A DNA stretch of 13,672 nt from Willaertia magna. Its lineage: Eukaryota > Heterolobosea > Eutetramitea > Acrasida > Naegleriidae. This document shows, piece by piece, positions 6,688 to 13,672 of this stretch; within the stretch, counting starts at the first letter, position 1; each line of letters starts with the position of its first letter. Location: the NCBI GenBank assembly GCA_902984215.1, contig CADWAF010004675.1:1-13672 (forward strand), given 5' to 3'. The notes below the pieces were generated by a model. The model was given only the letters and a program-made list of their open reading frames with translations, had not been told where the DNA came from and ran no database searches. A program made the translations under genes and the position numbers.

Positions 6688-7121
6688 TCCTGTTATAAAA
6701 TTTATTGGAACACTTTACTATTATAATAAAACCACTAAAAACGAAAAATAATTGGGTGTATTTGTTGGCTTTTGGTGTTGTTTTGGCTTTTGTGAGTTTT
6801 GTTGGCTTGTGGTTTGAGTGTTTAATTTGTATGAGGGTTGTTATGCCTTACTAAATTTTAGCCTGACCAGTCAAACCGTACTCGCTTTTCAAAACACTTC
6901 GCTGAAGAAAAAAAAGTCTCTTTTGGAAGGTTTTCTCCACTCACCCCTCTCTTCGTTATTTTTTTGAAGTTCAAAAAGTAACTGTTTTAACTACAAAACA
7001 ACACAAGCTACTGCCATAATACTTACTAGCTTTTAACTACCTACTTTATCTCTCCCACTATTCTCTAGTTTATATTTCTTTCCTCTATTCCTCTTTTAAA
7101 TAATAACATCTACCTGAAATA
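6688..7121. other. Intergenic region upstream of the PfkB gene, with a G/T-rich patch
   Basis: No coding frame. The region holds an unusual C-poor, G/T-rich stretch (about 6752-6846) containing the imperfect tandem repeat at 6761-6818. A mixed segment follows with the small hairpin CTTC-GCT-GAAG. A pyrimidine-rich leader (about 7040-7105) precedes the ATG at 7122. The leader is likely the 5' UTR or promoter of the kinase gene that follows. Confidence 0.5.
6761..6818 (+). repeat. Imperfect tandem repeat, about 17-22 bp unit with TTGTTGGCTTTTG core
   Basis: Three adjacent units share TTG(T/TT)TGGCTT: 6761-6777, 6778-6796 and 6797-6818. The stretch is almost free of C and strongly G/T-biased on the plus strand, unlike all other intergenic DNA here. 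It looks like a small decayed minisatellite. Confidence 0.5.
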
Positions 7122-8421
7122 ATGAGTTCATATAATGTACTAGGTTTAGGCCAACCTTTGCTGTAAGTATTTTCTTTAAATCGCGATGACTTATACCTTT
7201 TACTTTTTGTTAAAACCTTTTAGTGATAAAATGTTTTTCGTATCTGATGCCCATCTTGAAGCATTAGGAATAAAAGAAAAGGGAGGAAGTCAATTAATAG
7301 AAAATCAATCCGATTTAGAAAAGTTCTTAAAAACCCTTTCCGAATTATTAAACTATGATTGCAATCACTGTTCAGATCATAACCAAGGCTCTTTCCATCA
7401 AAATGCAAATTCTAAAGGCTATGTATGTTCAGGTGGTAGTTGCGCTAATACTATTAAATGTATCGCAGGATTAGAAGAAACTTGTGGATTAATTGGTAAA
7501 ATAGGAGCTGATAAACTAGGTAATTTATATAAATCTCATTTAACAAAAAGAGGTGTATTCCCGTTAACTTCTATCTCTCCATTATCTAGAACTGGTGAGG
7601 TAATCTGCTTAATTACACCTGATGGTCAAAGAACAATGAGGGCATTCTTAGGGGCATCCTTAGAAATGACAGAAGATGATTTATTAGCTTCCGATTTTAA
7701 AGGTATAAAACTATTACATGTTGAGGGATATTCAATTTATAATCAACCTTTAACTTTAAAGGCTATGAAATTAGCAAAACAACATGGAGCATTAGTTTCA
7801 TTTGATTTAGGATCATTTGAACTAGTTAAAGCCTTTAAATCTTTAATTTTAGAATATCTTGATAATTATGTTGATATTGTATTCTGTAATAGTGAAGAAG
7901 CTAGAGAATTAATGGGTGGTAATGATGACCCTGAAAAGGCCGCTGATTATTTATCTACTTTCTGTAAAGTTGCAATTGTTATGATGGGTAAAGGAGGTTG
8001 CGTAGTTAAAGAAGGATCCGAGAAGTATAGACATTACTTATCTCCAGAAGATATTGTTGAGAACCCTATAGATACAACTGGTGCTGGGGATATGTTTGCT
8101 GGAGGATTTCTTTATGGTTATTTACAAGGTTATAGTTTAGAACAATCATGTAGACTTGGTTCTTTATGTGCTTCTTCAGTTGTTAAGGTTTTAGGTGCAG
8201 AAATACCGCAAGATAATTTTAAATTAATTAAAAAGAAGGTTAATTTGGATATTCATTCAAAATTACAAACAGCTGCAGCAACTACAAGTAAGGCTTCAAG
8301 TGCATATAGCATTCCGAAATCATATTATAATAGTTCTTCCATTTCTACTTTAGATTCTGATAGTGATTTATTTATTTCTTGTTCGCCTTCTTCAAGTATT
8401 ACAATAGAGAATTATGATTAA
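7122..8421 (+). CDS. PfkB-family carbohydrate/nucleoside kinase, adenosine-kinase-like, two exons
   Basis: Exon 1 is 7122-7162 and exon 2 is 7224-8421, joined across a GTAAGT...TTTTAG intron, giving 412 aa. Splicing restores the family N-terminus MSSYNVLGLGQPLLD, which is absent from the longer unspliced frame beginning at 7186. The protein transfers the ATP gamma-phosphate to a sugar or nucleoside hydroxyl in the cytosol. Visible motifs are the substrate-site GGSCANT (84-90), GLIGKIGADKLG, the mid-domain LLHVEGY and VDIVFCNSEEA, and the catalytic signature DTTGAGDMFAGGF (297-309), with Asp303 as base and TGAG forming the anion hole. Overall order and length match the adenosine-kinase-like branch; the true substrate (adenosine, another nucleoside or a sugar) is not settled. 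A His/Cys/Asn-rich insert (about 52-80) precedes GGS, and a Ser-rich tail of some 55 residues follows the fold. Confidence 0.9.
7163..7223 (+). other. Intron of the PfkB gene (61 nt)
   Basis: Donor GTAAGT, acceptor CCTTTTAG. Removal joins CT to TGAT and keeps frame, restoring the conserved G-x-G-x-P-L-L-D start of PfkB proteins. A spurious ATG lies inside the intron at 7186. Confidence 0.88.
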
Positions 8422-8460
8422 TTTATTTTATAATTTTTATATTGTAAATGTAATTAGCTC

Positions 8461-8466
8461 AATAAA
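8461..8466 (+). terminator. Poly(A) signal AATAAA of the PfkB gene
   Basis: AATAAA lies 40 bases after the PfkB stop and 38 bases before the next ATG. This is the only canonical signal in the gap, and it shows how compact the locus is. Confidence 0.55.
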
Positions 8467-8503
8467 ATATTGTTGTGTAATTTAAAAAATTAAAATTTAA
8501 AAA

Positions 8504-8989
8504 ATGTCAGAAATTAACACTAATTCCGATAACATAATTATTAATGAAGCAATTAATTCAACAGTGAAAGATAGTTTATATAATTCATTTGTGATAAATA
8601 GAGCAACAGAAACATGTCCAGTTTTAACAGATATATTTATGGTTTGTTTTCAAAATGCTCCACCTGAAAAGAGGAAAGAAAGGTGCAACTTCCATAAAGA
8701 ACGTCTTGATAAATGTATTAATGAAGAATTAAAATATGAGTAAGTTATTGGCGTTGTTTTTTTTTAAAATAATTAAATATTATTATTTAGAATTGAATTA
8801 CATTCTAATAATGCCTGCAAAAGAAATTATCAAAAACTATTTCACACATTACAAAATCTTCATCAACAAAAACCATTAGATTCATCATCAACAAATTTTT
8901 TACAAACTCTTTCCATAAAAGATAAAAAGAATATTTCCAAATACATTAATTGTTTACGTAATGAAATTTTTTCTTCCGTTAAAATTTAA
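8504..8989 (+). CDS. Twin-CX9C (CHCH-type) protein, probably mitochondrial intermembrane space, two exons
   Basis: Exon 1 is 8504-8739 and exon 2 is 8791-8989, joined across a GTAAGT...TTTAG intron, giving 144 aa. The protein has two helical cysteine motifs, Cys38-x9-Cys48 (CPVLTDIFMVC) and Cys61-x9-Cys71 (CNFHKERLDKC), with a 12-residue linker. This is the hallmark of CHCH proteins imported and oxidised by Mia40/Erv1 and used mainly in assembling respiratory complexes. No cleavable presequence is seen, as usual for the class. I cannot assign a subfamily (Cox17, Cmc, Coa and so on). Exon 2 adds an Asn/Gln/Lys-rich tail with two further cysteines (88 and 133), which is unusual. Without splicing, the reading stops immediately after GAG at 8740. 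Exon 2 stays open in the only frame compatible with splicing, which supports the gene model. Confidence 0.82.
8740..8790 (+). other. Intron of the twin-CX9C gene (51 nt)
   Basis: Donor GTAAGT, acceptor TTATTTAG, with a poly-T tract in the middle. Splicing joins GA to A (GAA, Glu79) and opens 65 more codons. The donor makes an in-frame TAA in unspliced RNA. The same splice-site style as the intron at 7163-7223 supports it. Confidence 0.85.
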
Positions 8990-8994
8990 TAATT

Positions 8995-9000
8995 TTTATT
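8995..9000 (-). terminator. Poly(A) signal AATAAA of the HECT gene, in the convergent 39-bp gap
   Basis: On the minus strand AATAAA lies 28 bases after the HECT stop at 9029, within the 39 bp separating it from the stop of the convergent twin-CX9C gene (8989). The 3' UTRs of the two genes almost certainly overlap. Confidence 0.5.
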
Positions 9001-9028
9001 AAAACGTTATTACAAAAAAAATAATTTT

Positions 9029-12000
9029 TTAACTTAAATCAAATGAACCTCTTCCCTGTTTTATAGCCAACATTACCTTTTCCTTTAAAATTTCATAATT
9101 ACTATATTCGGGTAATTTAAAATAATGAAAACATGTATTACAAGTTGGTAACATGTTGTCACTATTTTTTCTAATTAAATTATTTGTGACTTTTTCATCA
9201 CCAATTTGTGTATTTTGTAAATTATCAATAATTTCCATCGTTTTCTTTACAATTGTCAATTTCGGTTGTAATGCACGTAATCCACCAATCGGAACTCTTG
9301 AACTTCCAGTTACAAATTGTAAAAACCAACGTTGTTCCATTCCCGATAATTCCAATAAAAAATCAATAAACCATTGTATAACTTGTGATTGTAAAGTATA
9401 TCCATGTTGACAATTTATACATTCTAATAAAAGATTTTTATCTTGTGACTCCCAACAGTTCTTTTTTGTTTCTCCGGAAATTATTGTTAAAAATTCTTGT
9501 GGTGTGAAAATCAAGTTATTTTGTATAAAATTATTTTGTAAAGAATTATTTGTGACTAGAGAAAAGATGGCGTTCATTCCGTCACTAATTTTTTGTAATG
9601 GTTTTTGTAAACTTTTATCACATAAATATTTTACAAAAAGTGTGACATAATTTTCTAAATTATCAAAAGTCACACTTTCAATAAAATTATTTTCTAATAA
9701 AGAAATTTCACCAAATTGAAAATCTAAAAATAAATTATCAATTTCTTCACGCAATTCCTTTTCTTTTTGTAAACCATTTTGTAAACTCTTCTTCTTTTCC
9801 AATAATTCCAAAATGGAAATTAAACTATTAAATAAATTTGGTGAAATTCTTTTGTAATCAAAAATTGTTAAAAAAGGTAAATTTATACCAAATTCATTAC
9901 ATTGTAATAAACATTCTAAAAATGGTAAATTTAATTCAAAATCAATTAATTTAGAATCTTCAATTGTTTTAGAAATGAAACTTCCAATTAAAGTAAATAT
10001 TTCTTCATTTTCAATTTTTTTATCTAAAATTGGGAATAATCCAAAATTAGAAACAACATATTCATTTAAATTTTCTTGTTGTAAAGTTTGTGTATTATTT
10101 TGTAAAGTATTTTGTAATTCTTCATTATTGGTTGACTGTGTATTATTTTGTAAAGTTATTGGTGATTGATCTAACCAAATAGATAAATTCTTTTTTTGTA
10201 AATTTTTTGACATTTCATCAAAAAAGGAAATTGTTGGACCACTTCCAGTTCCAATTTCATTTTCATATTCAATTTCTAAAATTTCTTTTAATGGAAAGAT
10301 TTCTTTGTAAATATTTTGTAATTGTTGTAACATTTTATTCCTATCTTGAATAATAATTTTGTGACTTTTTAATTTTTGTAACTTATTTGTGACATTTGAA
10401 TTTCGTGATAAATTATTTTGTGAATTATTTGTGACAATTTGCTGTATTGACATTTGATGGTTGACAAGCATTGGTAAAATTTTTAAATGTCTTATTGTAA
10501 AAGGTAAGATAAAATTACTACAATAGTTTACAATAATATTTACCCAATTTGGTAAAGTATGTGTGATCATTCTAAAGATAGAAAAGTTTTGTAAAATTTT
10601 ATTTGATAAATTAATTTGATAAAATTCTAAATTTGGAATTAAATTATTTTGTAAAGAAATTGTAAAAGTTTCATTTTGTAAAATTTGTAATTTTTTGTGT
10701 AAAATTGATTCATTTTTTAATTCTTCTTTAATTTGTAAATTTTGTAAACTTTTTTCTAAATTTTCATTTTCTAAATTTGGTAAATCATTTGGTAATTGGT
10801 TTACAATAAATAAAATTTTTAATAAAATAAATAAATTACAAATTTCTAAATTTAAATTAAATTTACTAAATTCTTTTTTAAAATTAAAAATCCATAAAAA
10901 CAAAGAAAATAAATTCTTTTCTAAATTTGTAAATAAAAAATAATTTTTTTCTAAATTTTCAAAATTAAAAAATTCATTTAAATTTTCAAAATTAAATTCT
11001 TGTGACTTTTGTAAACTTTTTTGTGTATTTTTTACAATAAATAATTCATACTTTTCCTTTTCAAAAAATAAATTTATAAAATTTTCTAAATTTGGTGAAT
11101 TTTCAATTCCATTAAAATTTTTTAAAGATTTAAAAATCATTTCCATAAAAGTACATGATGGAGAAAAATTTAATTCTATTTTTGTATTATCATTTTCTTT
11201 TACAAAAATTGTAAAATTATCTAAATTTAATTTTTCTTTAATAAAATTTTTTAATTGTTGACAAGTGATTAATGGATCAATTTTAATTTGTGACAAATTT
11301 TCTTTTTCGTGTAAAATGTCAACATTTACAAAATCTTTTCTTTTTTGTAAAATATCTTCTTCTTTCCAAATCGGGAAATATTTTACAATTAATTGTTCTA
11401 AACATGTATTTAAAATTTCAACTAAATTAGAAATTATTTTTTTAGAAATTTCCTTTTCAAAATTCTTTTTTAAATAAAAATGAATTTTTACAATAAAATT
11501 CTTAAAATTATCAAAATTTTCAACATTACAATTTTCTAAATTTAAATTTAATTTTAAAAATTCTTCAAAAATTTTTGTTTTTAAAATTTTAAAAATGGAA
11601 ATATTTTCTAAATTTTCAAAAAGTTTTAAAAAGGAAGAAATTTCTGGATTTTTTACAATTTCTAAAAATTGTGACTCGTTGTCATCACTTTCCATTTTTG
11701 TAAAATCTTGTTGTAATAAAATGTCACAATTTTTTACAATATTTTTAAAATGTATATTATTATGATTGGAATATTTTGTGACTAAAATTTGTAAAGTTTC
11801 ATTCATTTCTTCCATTTTCATAATTTTTTGTAAAGTATTTTGTAAATCAACATTTCCTAAATTGTAAAGTAATAAATGAATTAACCATAAACAATTACTT
11901 GTCACAATCAAATCATTTCCAAATTTAGAATTAAAATCAATAAGTGACATTGTTTTAGAATTTGTTGTAAAATTGTCAACATTTTCTTCTGGAATTAATT

Positions 12001-13129
12001 TTTGTGTATTTTTGTCAACATTTACAACATTTTGTAAAGTTGTCACAATAAATTTACAAATTTTTCTAAAAATAAATTGTAATTTTTCTTGCTTATTGTC
12101 ACTTTCAATCTTATTTTGTAAACTTTTTTGTAAACAATTACAATAACCATTTACAATTCTATTTAATAAAATAAAAGAATCACAATTATTATTTTTTTGT
12201 TGTAAAAAATGATTTAAAAATACTTCCCAACAATTTACAATAAAATATTCATAAATATTTAATTTTTCTAAATTTGACAACCTTTCACTTGTCACATCCA
12301 AATCAAACTCTTGATTAAAATCATTTAAAAATAACACTTCATTTGTCACACTATTTTGTAAAGTATTATTATTCCTTCTATTATTTTTAAAAATTGGTGT
12401 TGTTGTATTACTACTATTGCTACTACTTGTTGTAATTGGTGGTGCCACTTTTTTCTGTTTTTTTTCTTTTTTTCTTGATGTTTTTGTCTTTTCATTTGTT
12501 GTTGTTGTAACAGTTGTTGATGAACTTGAAGAAGCGGTTGTATTTTCAGTTGTTGATAAGGTTTTGGACTCTTGTGTATTATTATTATTGCTGTCAACGT
12601 TATTGTCAATAGTTTTTTGTTTTTTAAATAATCTTTTAAAAAATCCAAAATTTTCTGTAGTTTGTGGACTAACTGTTGTTGTATCATTTTTATTGTCATT
12701 TTGTAAAGTATTGTCAACATTTACAATACTATTATTTTGTAAAGTATCTTGTAAAGTGTTATTTTGTAAAGTATTGTCAACCATTGGAATATTTTGTAAT
12801 AAATTTTGTGATAAATTTTCTTCCATAAAAATAACTTCTCTATGATACAAATATGGTAATGGATCTCTTTTTATATTTCTCATTAAATTTGCGGAACTAA
12901 ATTGTTTCATTTCAATTAAATTAATTTTGTAAAATCTTCCTAAAATGTTTACTGAAATATTTTCTAAATTTTTTTTATTTTTAAAATTTAAATCTAAAAT
13001 TTCACAAGTTTTTTCATCATATTCATTCCAGTTATGGTAATCATCTTCCCAAAAATAAACGTGAAATATTCTAAATTTACACCAATAACTTATTATTCCC
13101 AATTTAAAATATTTCAACAACAACTCCAT
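9029..13129 (-). CDS. WWE-HECT E3 ubiquitin ligase, TRIP12/UFD4/UPL3-like, 1366 aa
   Basis: An intronless gene for a HECT-type E3, which accepts ubiquitin from an E2 on a cysteine and passes it to substrates. Residues about 16-92 form a WWE domain (FWEDDYHNWNEYD, GRFYKINLIEMKQ, RNIKR; Trp27 and Trp34 are the hallmark pair), a fold that binds poly(ADP-ribose) termini or mediates E3 contacts. Residues about 105-260 are low-complexity Asn/Ser/Thr/Lys, with repeated LQN and a basic SRKKEKKQKK stretch, a likely nuclear signal. Residues 270-920 are helical and Asn/Leu/Glu/Phe-rich, perhaps degenerate armadillo or HEAT repeats. HECT covers about 930-1366: EIGTGSGPT (958-966), FVTGSSRVPIGG, and the tail LPTCNTCFHYFKLPEYS with active-site Cys1333, ending GSFDLS. 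WWE plus this HECT subtype points to the TRIP12/UFD4 branch (ubiquitin-fusion degradation, chromatin and DNA-damage roles in animals). Base composition is more AT-rich than the neighbouring genes. Confidence 0.92.
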   Translation of the reverse strand: MELLLKYFKLGIISYWCKFRIFHVYFWEDDYHNWNEYDEKTCEILDLNFKNKKNLENISVNILGRFYKINLIEMKQFSSANLMRNIKRDPLPYLYHREVIFMEENLSQNLLQNIPMVDNTLQNNTLQDTLQNNSIVNVDNTLQNDNKNDTTTVSPQTTENFGFFKRLFKKQKTIDNNVDSNNNNTQESKTLSTTENTTASSSSSTTVTTTTNEKTKTSRKKEKKQKKVAPPITTSSSNSSNTTTPIFKNNRRNNNTLQNSVTNEVLFLNDFNQEFDLDVTSERLSNLEKLNIYEYFIVNCWEVFLNHFLQQKNNNCDSFILLNRIVNGYCNCLQKSLQNKIESDNKQEKLQFIFRKICKFIVTTLQNVVNVDKNTQKLIPEENVDNFTTNSKTMSLIDFNSKFGNDLIVTSNCLWLIHLLLYNLGNVDLQNTLQKIMKMEEMNETLQILVTKYSNHNNIHFKNIVKNCDILLQQDFTKMESDDNESQFLEIVKNPEISSFLKLFENLENISIFKILKTKIFEEFLKLNLNLENCNVENFDNFKNFIVKIHFYLKKNFEKEISKKIISNLVEILNTCLEQLIVKYFPIWKEEDILQKRKDFVNVDILHEKENLSQIKIDPLITCQQLKNFIKEKLNLDNFTIFVKENDNTKIELNFSPSCTFMEMIFKSLKNFNGIENSPNLENFINLFFEKEKYELFIVKNTQKSLQKSQEFNFENLNEFFNFENLEKNYFLFTNLEKNLFSLFLWIFNFKKEFSKFNLNLEICNLFILLKILFIVNQLPNDLPNLENENLEKSLQNLQIKEELKNESILHKKLQILQNETFTISLQNNLIPNLEFYQINLSNKILQNFSIFRMITHTLPNWVNIIVNYCSNFILPFTIRHLKILPMLVNHQMSIQQIVTNNSQNNLSRNSNVTNKLQKLKSHKIIIQDRNKMLQQLQNIYKEIFPLKEILEIEYENEIGTGSGPTISFFDEMSKNLQKKNLSIWLDQSPITLQNNTQSTNNEELQNTLQNNTQTLQQENLNEYVVSNFGLFPILDKKIENEEIFTLIGSFISKTIEDSKLIDFELNLPFLECLLQCNEFGINLPFLTIFDYKRISPNLFNSLISILELLEKKKSLQNGLQKEKELREEIDNLFLDFQFGEISLLENNFIESVTFDNLENYVTLFVKYLCDKSLQKPLQKISDGMNAIFSLVTNNSLQNNFIQNNLIFTPQEFLTIISGETKKNCWESQDKNLLLECINCQHGYTLQSQVIQWFIDFLLELSGMEQRWFLQFVTGSSRVPIGGLRALQPKLTIVKKTMEIIDNLQNTQIGDEKVTNNLIRKNSDNMLPTCNTCFHYFKLPEYSNYEILKEKVMLAIKQGRGSFDLS
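9153..12930. repeat. Dispersed short motif TTGTAAA/TTTACAA throughout the HECT gene
   Basis: By my hand count the plus strand of the gene holds about 39 TTGTAAA and about 16 TTTACAA, where base composition alone predicts roughly three in total. TTGTGAC/GTCACAA (about 13) and TCTAAATTT are also frequent. TTGTAAA on the plus strand reads on the coding strand as Leu-Gln (TTA CAA), as in the repeated TLQN. The reverse orientation encodes Ile-Val-Lys or Ile-Val-Asn, so the enrichment crosses frames and orientations. Neighbouring genes show only scattered copies. Confidence 0.7.
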
Positions 13130-13324
13130 ATTTTCTATTTCGCTCTATAATCACTTCAGAACTATCTCGAATTTCAACAAATTTATATAAAACGAGCTCA
13201 CAAGTCTAAACCTATCAAAATTCAAAACTTCAACTTTCGGTTTTTTAAAAACAAAAAAAAACACAATTTCATTATTAACCTAAGCTTTATAACTGTTTTT
13301 ATTCGGTTTTAAACAAACAACTTA
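13130..13324. promoter_or_regulatory. Divergent promoter region between the HECT gene and the right-edge gene
   Basis: The 195 bp lie between ATGs facing apart. The region contains TATATAAAA at 13184-13192, overlapping AACGAG (13191-13196), the motif also found at 226-231 and, inverted, at 5029-5034. A TTTCGGTTTTTTAAAAAC tract (about 13245) resembles the inverse of 175-195 in another promoter region. The TATA-like match is weak evidence in such AT-rich DNA. Confidence 0.35.
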
Positions 13325-13672
13325 ATGCTTTCACATAGAAATCGTTTTATTATTAACATTCCTTTATTATTATTTGTGTGTTTATCTATTTTACAATCTT
13401 TCCTATCCTTTCACTCCATAACAACTGTCAACTGCCAATCTTATAACGTAACTAATACATTTACACAAGCCATTGATGCAGCACTAATTGAAATAACAGA
13501 AGTAGATGAATATCGTGAAGGATATCTCAAACTTAATTTAATCTTTCCAATCCCAGAATGTTTAGAAAGAAATAATTTACAATCCTATCCTTACCCTCCA
13601 ACATTATCTTTTACAAAAAATAAATTTAAAATGTGTTATGAACAATCACCTGGAACTCCATGGGAAGATTTA
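13325..13672 (+). CDS. Partial CDS, N-terminus of a secreted or membrane protein (runs off right edge)
   Basis: An ATG at 13325 opens 116 codons with no stop before the window end. Residues 1-36 (MLSHRNRFIINIPLLLFVCL and onwards) are a basic N-terminus followed by a long hydrophobic stretch, a typical signal peptide or signal anchor. The following region has NVT as an N-glycosylation sequon and cysteines in PECLERN and KMCYEQ, consistent with an extracellular domain. I do not recognise the family. Codon use and amino-acid variety contrast with the intergenic DNA on its left. Divergent from the HECT gene. Confidence 0.78.
   Translation, partial: MLSHRNRFIINIPLLLFVCLSILQSFLSFHSITTVNCQSYNVTNTFTQAIDAALIEITEVDEYREGYLKLNLIFPIPECLERNNLQSYPYPPTLSFTKNKFKMCYEQSPGTPWEDL

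Noticed and set aside
6870..6920. Hairpin CTTC-GCT-GAAG followed by an A-run as a terminator
   Set aside because: Only 4-bp arms and a eukaryotic context. The spacing to neighbouring genes does not suit a terminator.
7186..7223. ATG at 7186 as start of the PfkB protein
   Set aside because: It lies inside the GTAAGT...TTTTAG intron, and its translation lacks the conserved PfkB N-terminus given by the spliced exon 1.
9153..11477. Plus-strand frames opposite the HECT gene (9153-9410, 9975-10169, 10695-10943, 11265-11477)
   Set aside because: Antisense of a well-supported HECT protein. Their Cys/Phe/Lys-rich composition is what reverse-reading its codons produces.
12346..12845. Overlapping frames on both strands (12346-12720 minus, 12417-12845 plus)
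   Set aside because: Low-complexity shadows of the Asn/Thr/Lys-rich part of the HECT gene.
1..13672. CRISPR array, prophage, insertion sequence or bacterial operon
   Set aside because: No regularly spaced repeats, transposase, integrase or Shine-Dalgarno-led operon; introns and the tRNA type are eukaryotic.

Overview
The window is nuclear DNA of a free-living amoeboid protist. It is very AT-rich, and intergenic DNA is AT-richer than the genes. Long single-exon genes alternate with genes carrying one tiny GTAAGT...TTTAG intron (51 and 61 nt). There is a eukaryotic tRNA-Gly with a T6 Pol III terminator. The protein families are eukaryotic: a receptor-like kinase with EGF-like repeats, a WWE-HECT ubiquitin ligase, and a twin-CX9C mitochondrial protein. 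The style of the EGF-like repeats (CFG...VCSG.G.C...C.C..GY.G..C) recalls heteroloboseans such as Naegleria. That assignment comes from family resemblance only; another AT-rich amoeba is possible.

Layout. 1-142 (-) is the 5' end of an unrecognised gene with an E2F-like site upstream. 143-599 is intergenic and holds a decayed copy of the 3' end and 3' flank of the small gene at 4563-4964. 600-3962 (+) encodes a 1120-aa membrane receptor: signal peptide, about 440-residue ectodomain, seven EGF-like repeats, one membrane helix and a TKL-type kinase domain. 3936-4210 (-) looks like a broken small secreted-protein gene overlapping the kinase stop tail to tail. 4563-4964 (-) is a basic 133-aa orphan, divergent from 5168-6595 (+), a 475-aa protein with a probable LRAT/PPPDE/NlpC-like papain fold. 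6617-6687 (-) is tRNA-Gly(GCC). 7122-8421 (+) is a two-exon PfkB/adenosine-kinase-like gene. 8504-8989 (+) is a two-exon twin-CX9C gene whose first exon runs through its donor into an immediate stop, so an unspliced reading loses the last 65 residues. 9029-13129 (-) encodes a 1366-aa TRIP12/UFD4-like E3 with an N-terminal WWE domain. 13325 to the right edge (+) is the start of a secreted-protein gene.

The genes do not form one pathway; this looks like an ordinary compact protist locus. The points most worth a second look are: (i) the HECT gene is saturated with a short motif (TTGTAAA / TTTACAA and relatives) in both orientations and in several reading frames; (ii) a roughly 80-bp non-coding repeat with an adjacent inverted 21-22-bp block flanks the kinase on both sides, together with the gene remnant; (iii) a chain of three overlapping upstream ORFs, the last running into the kinase AUG.
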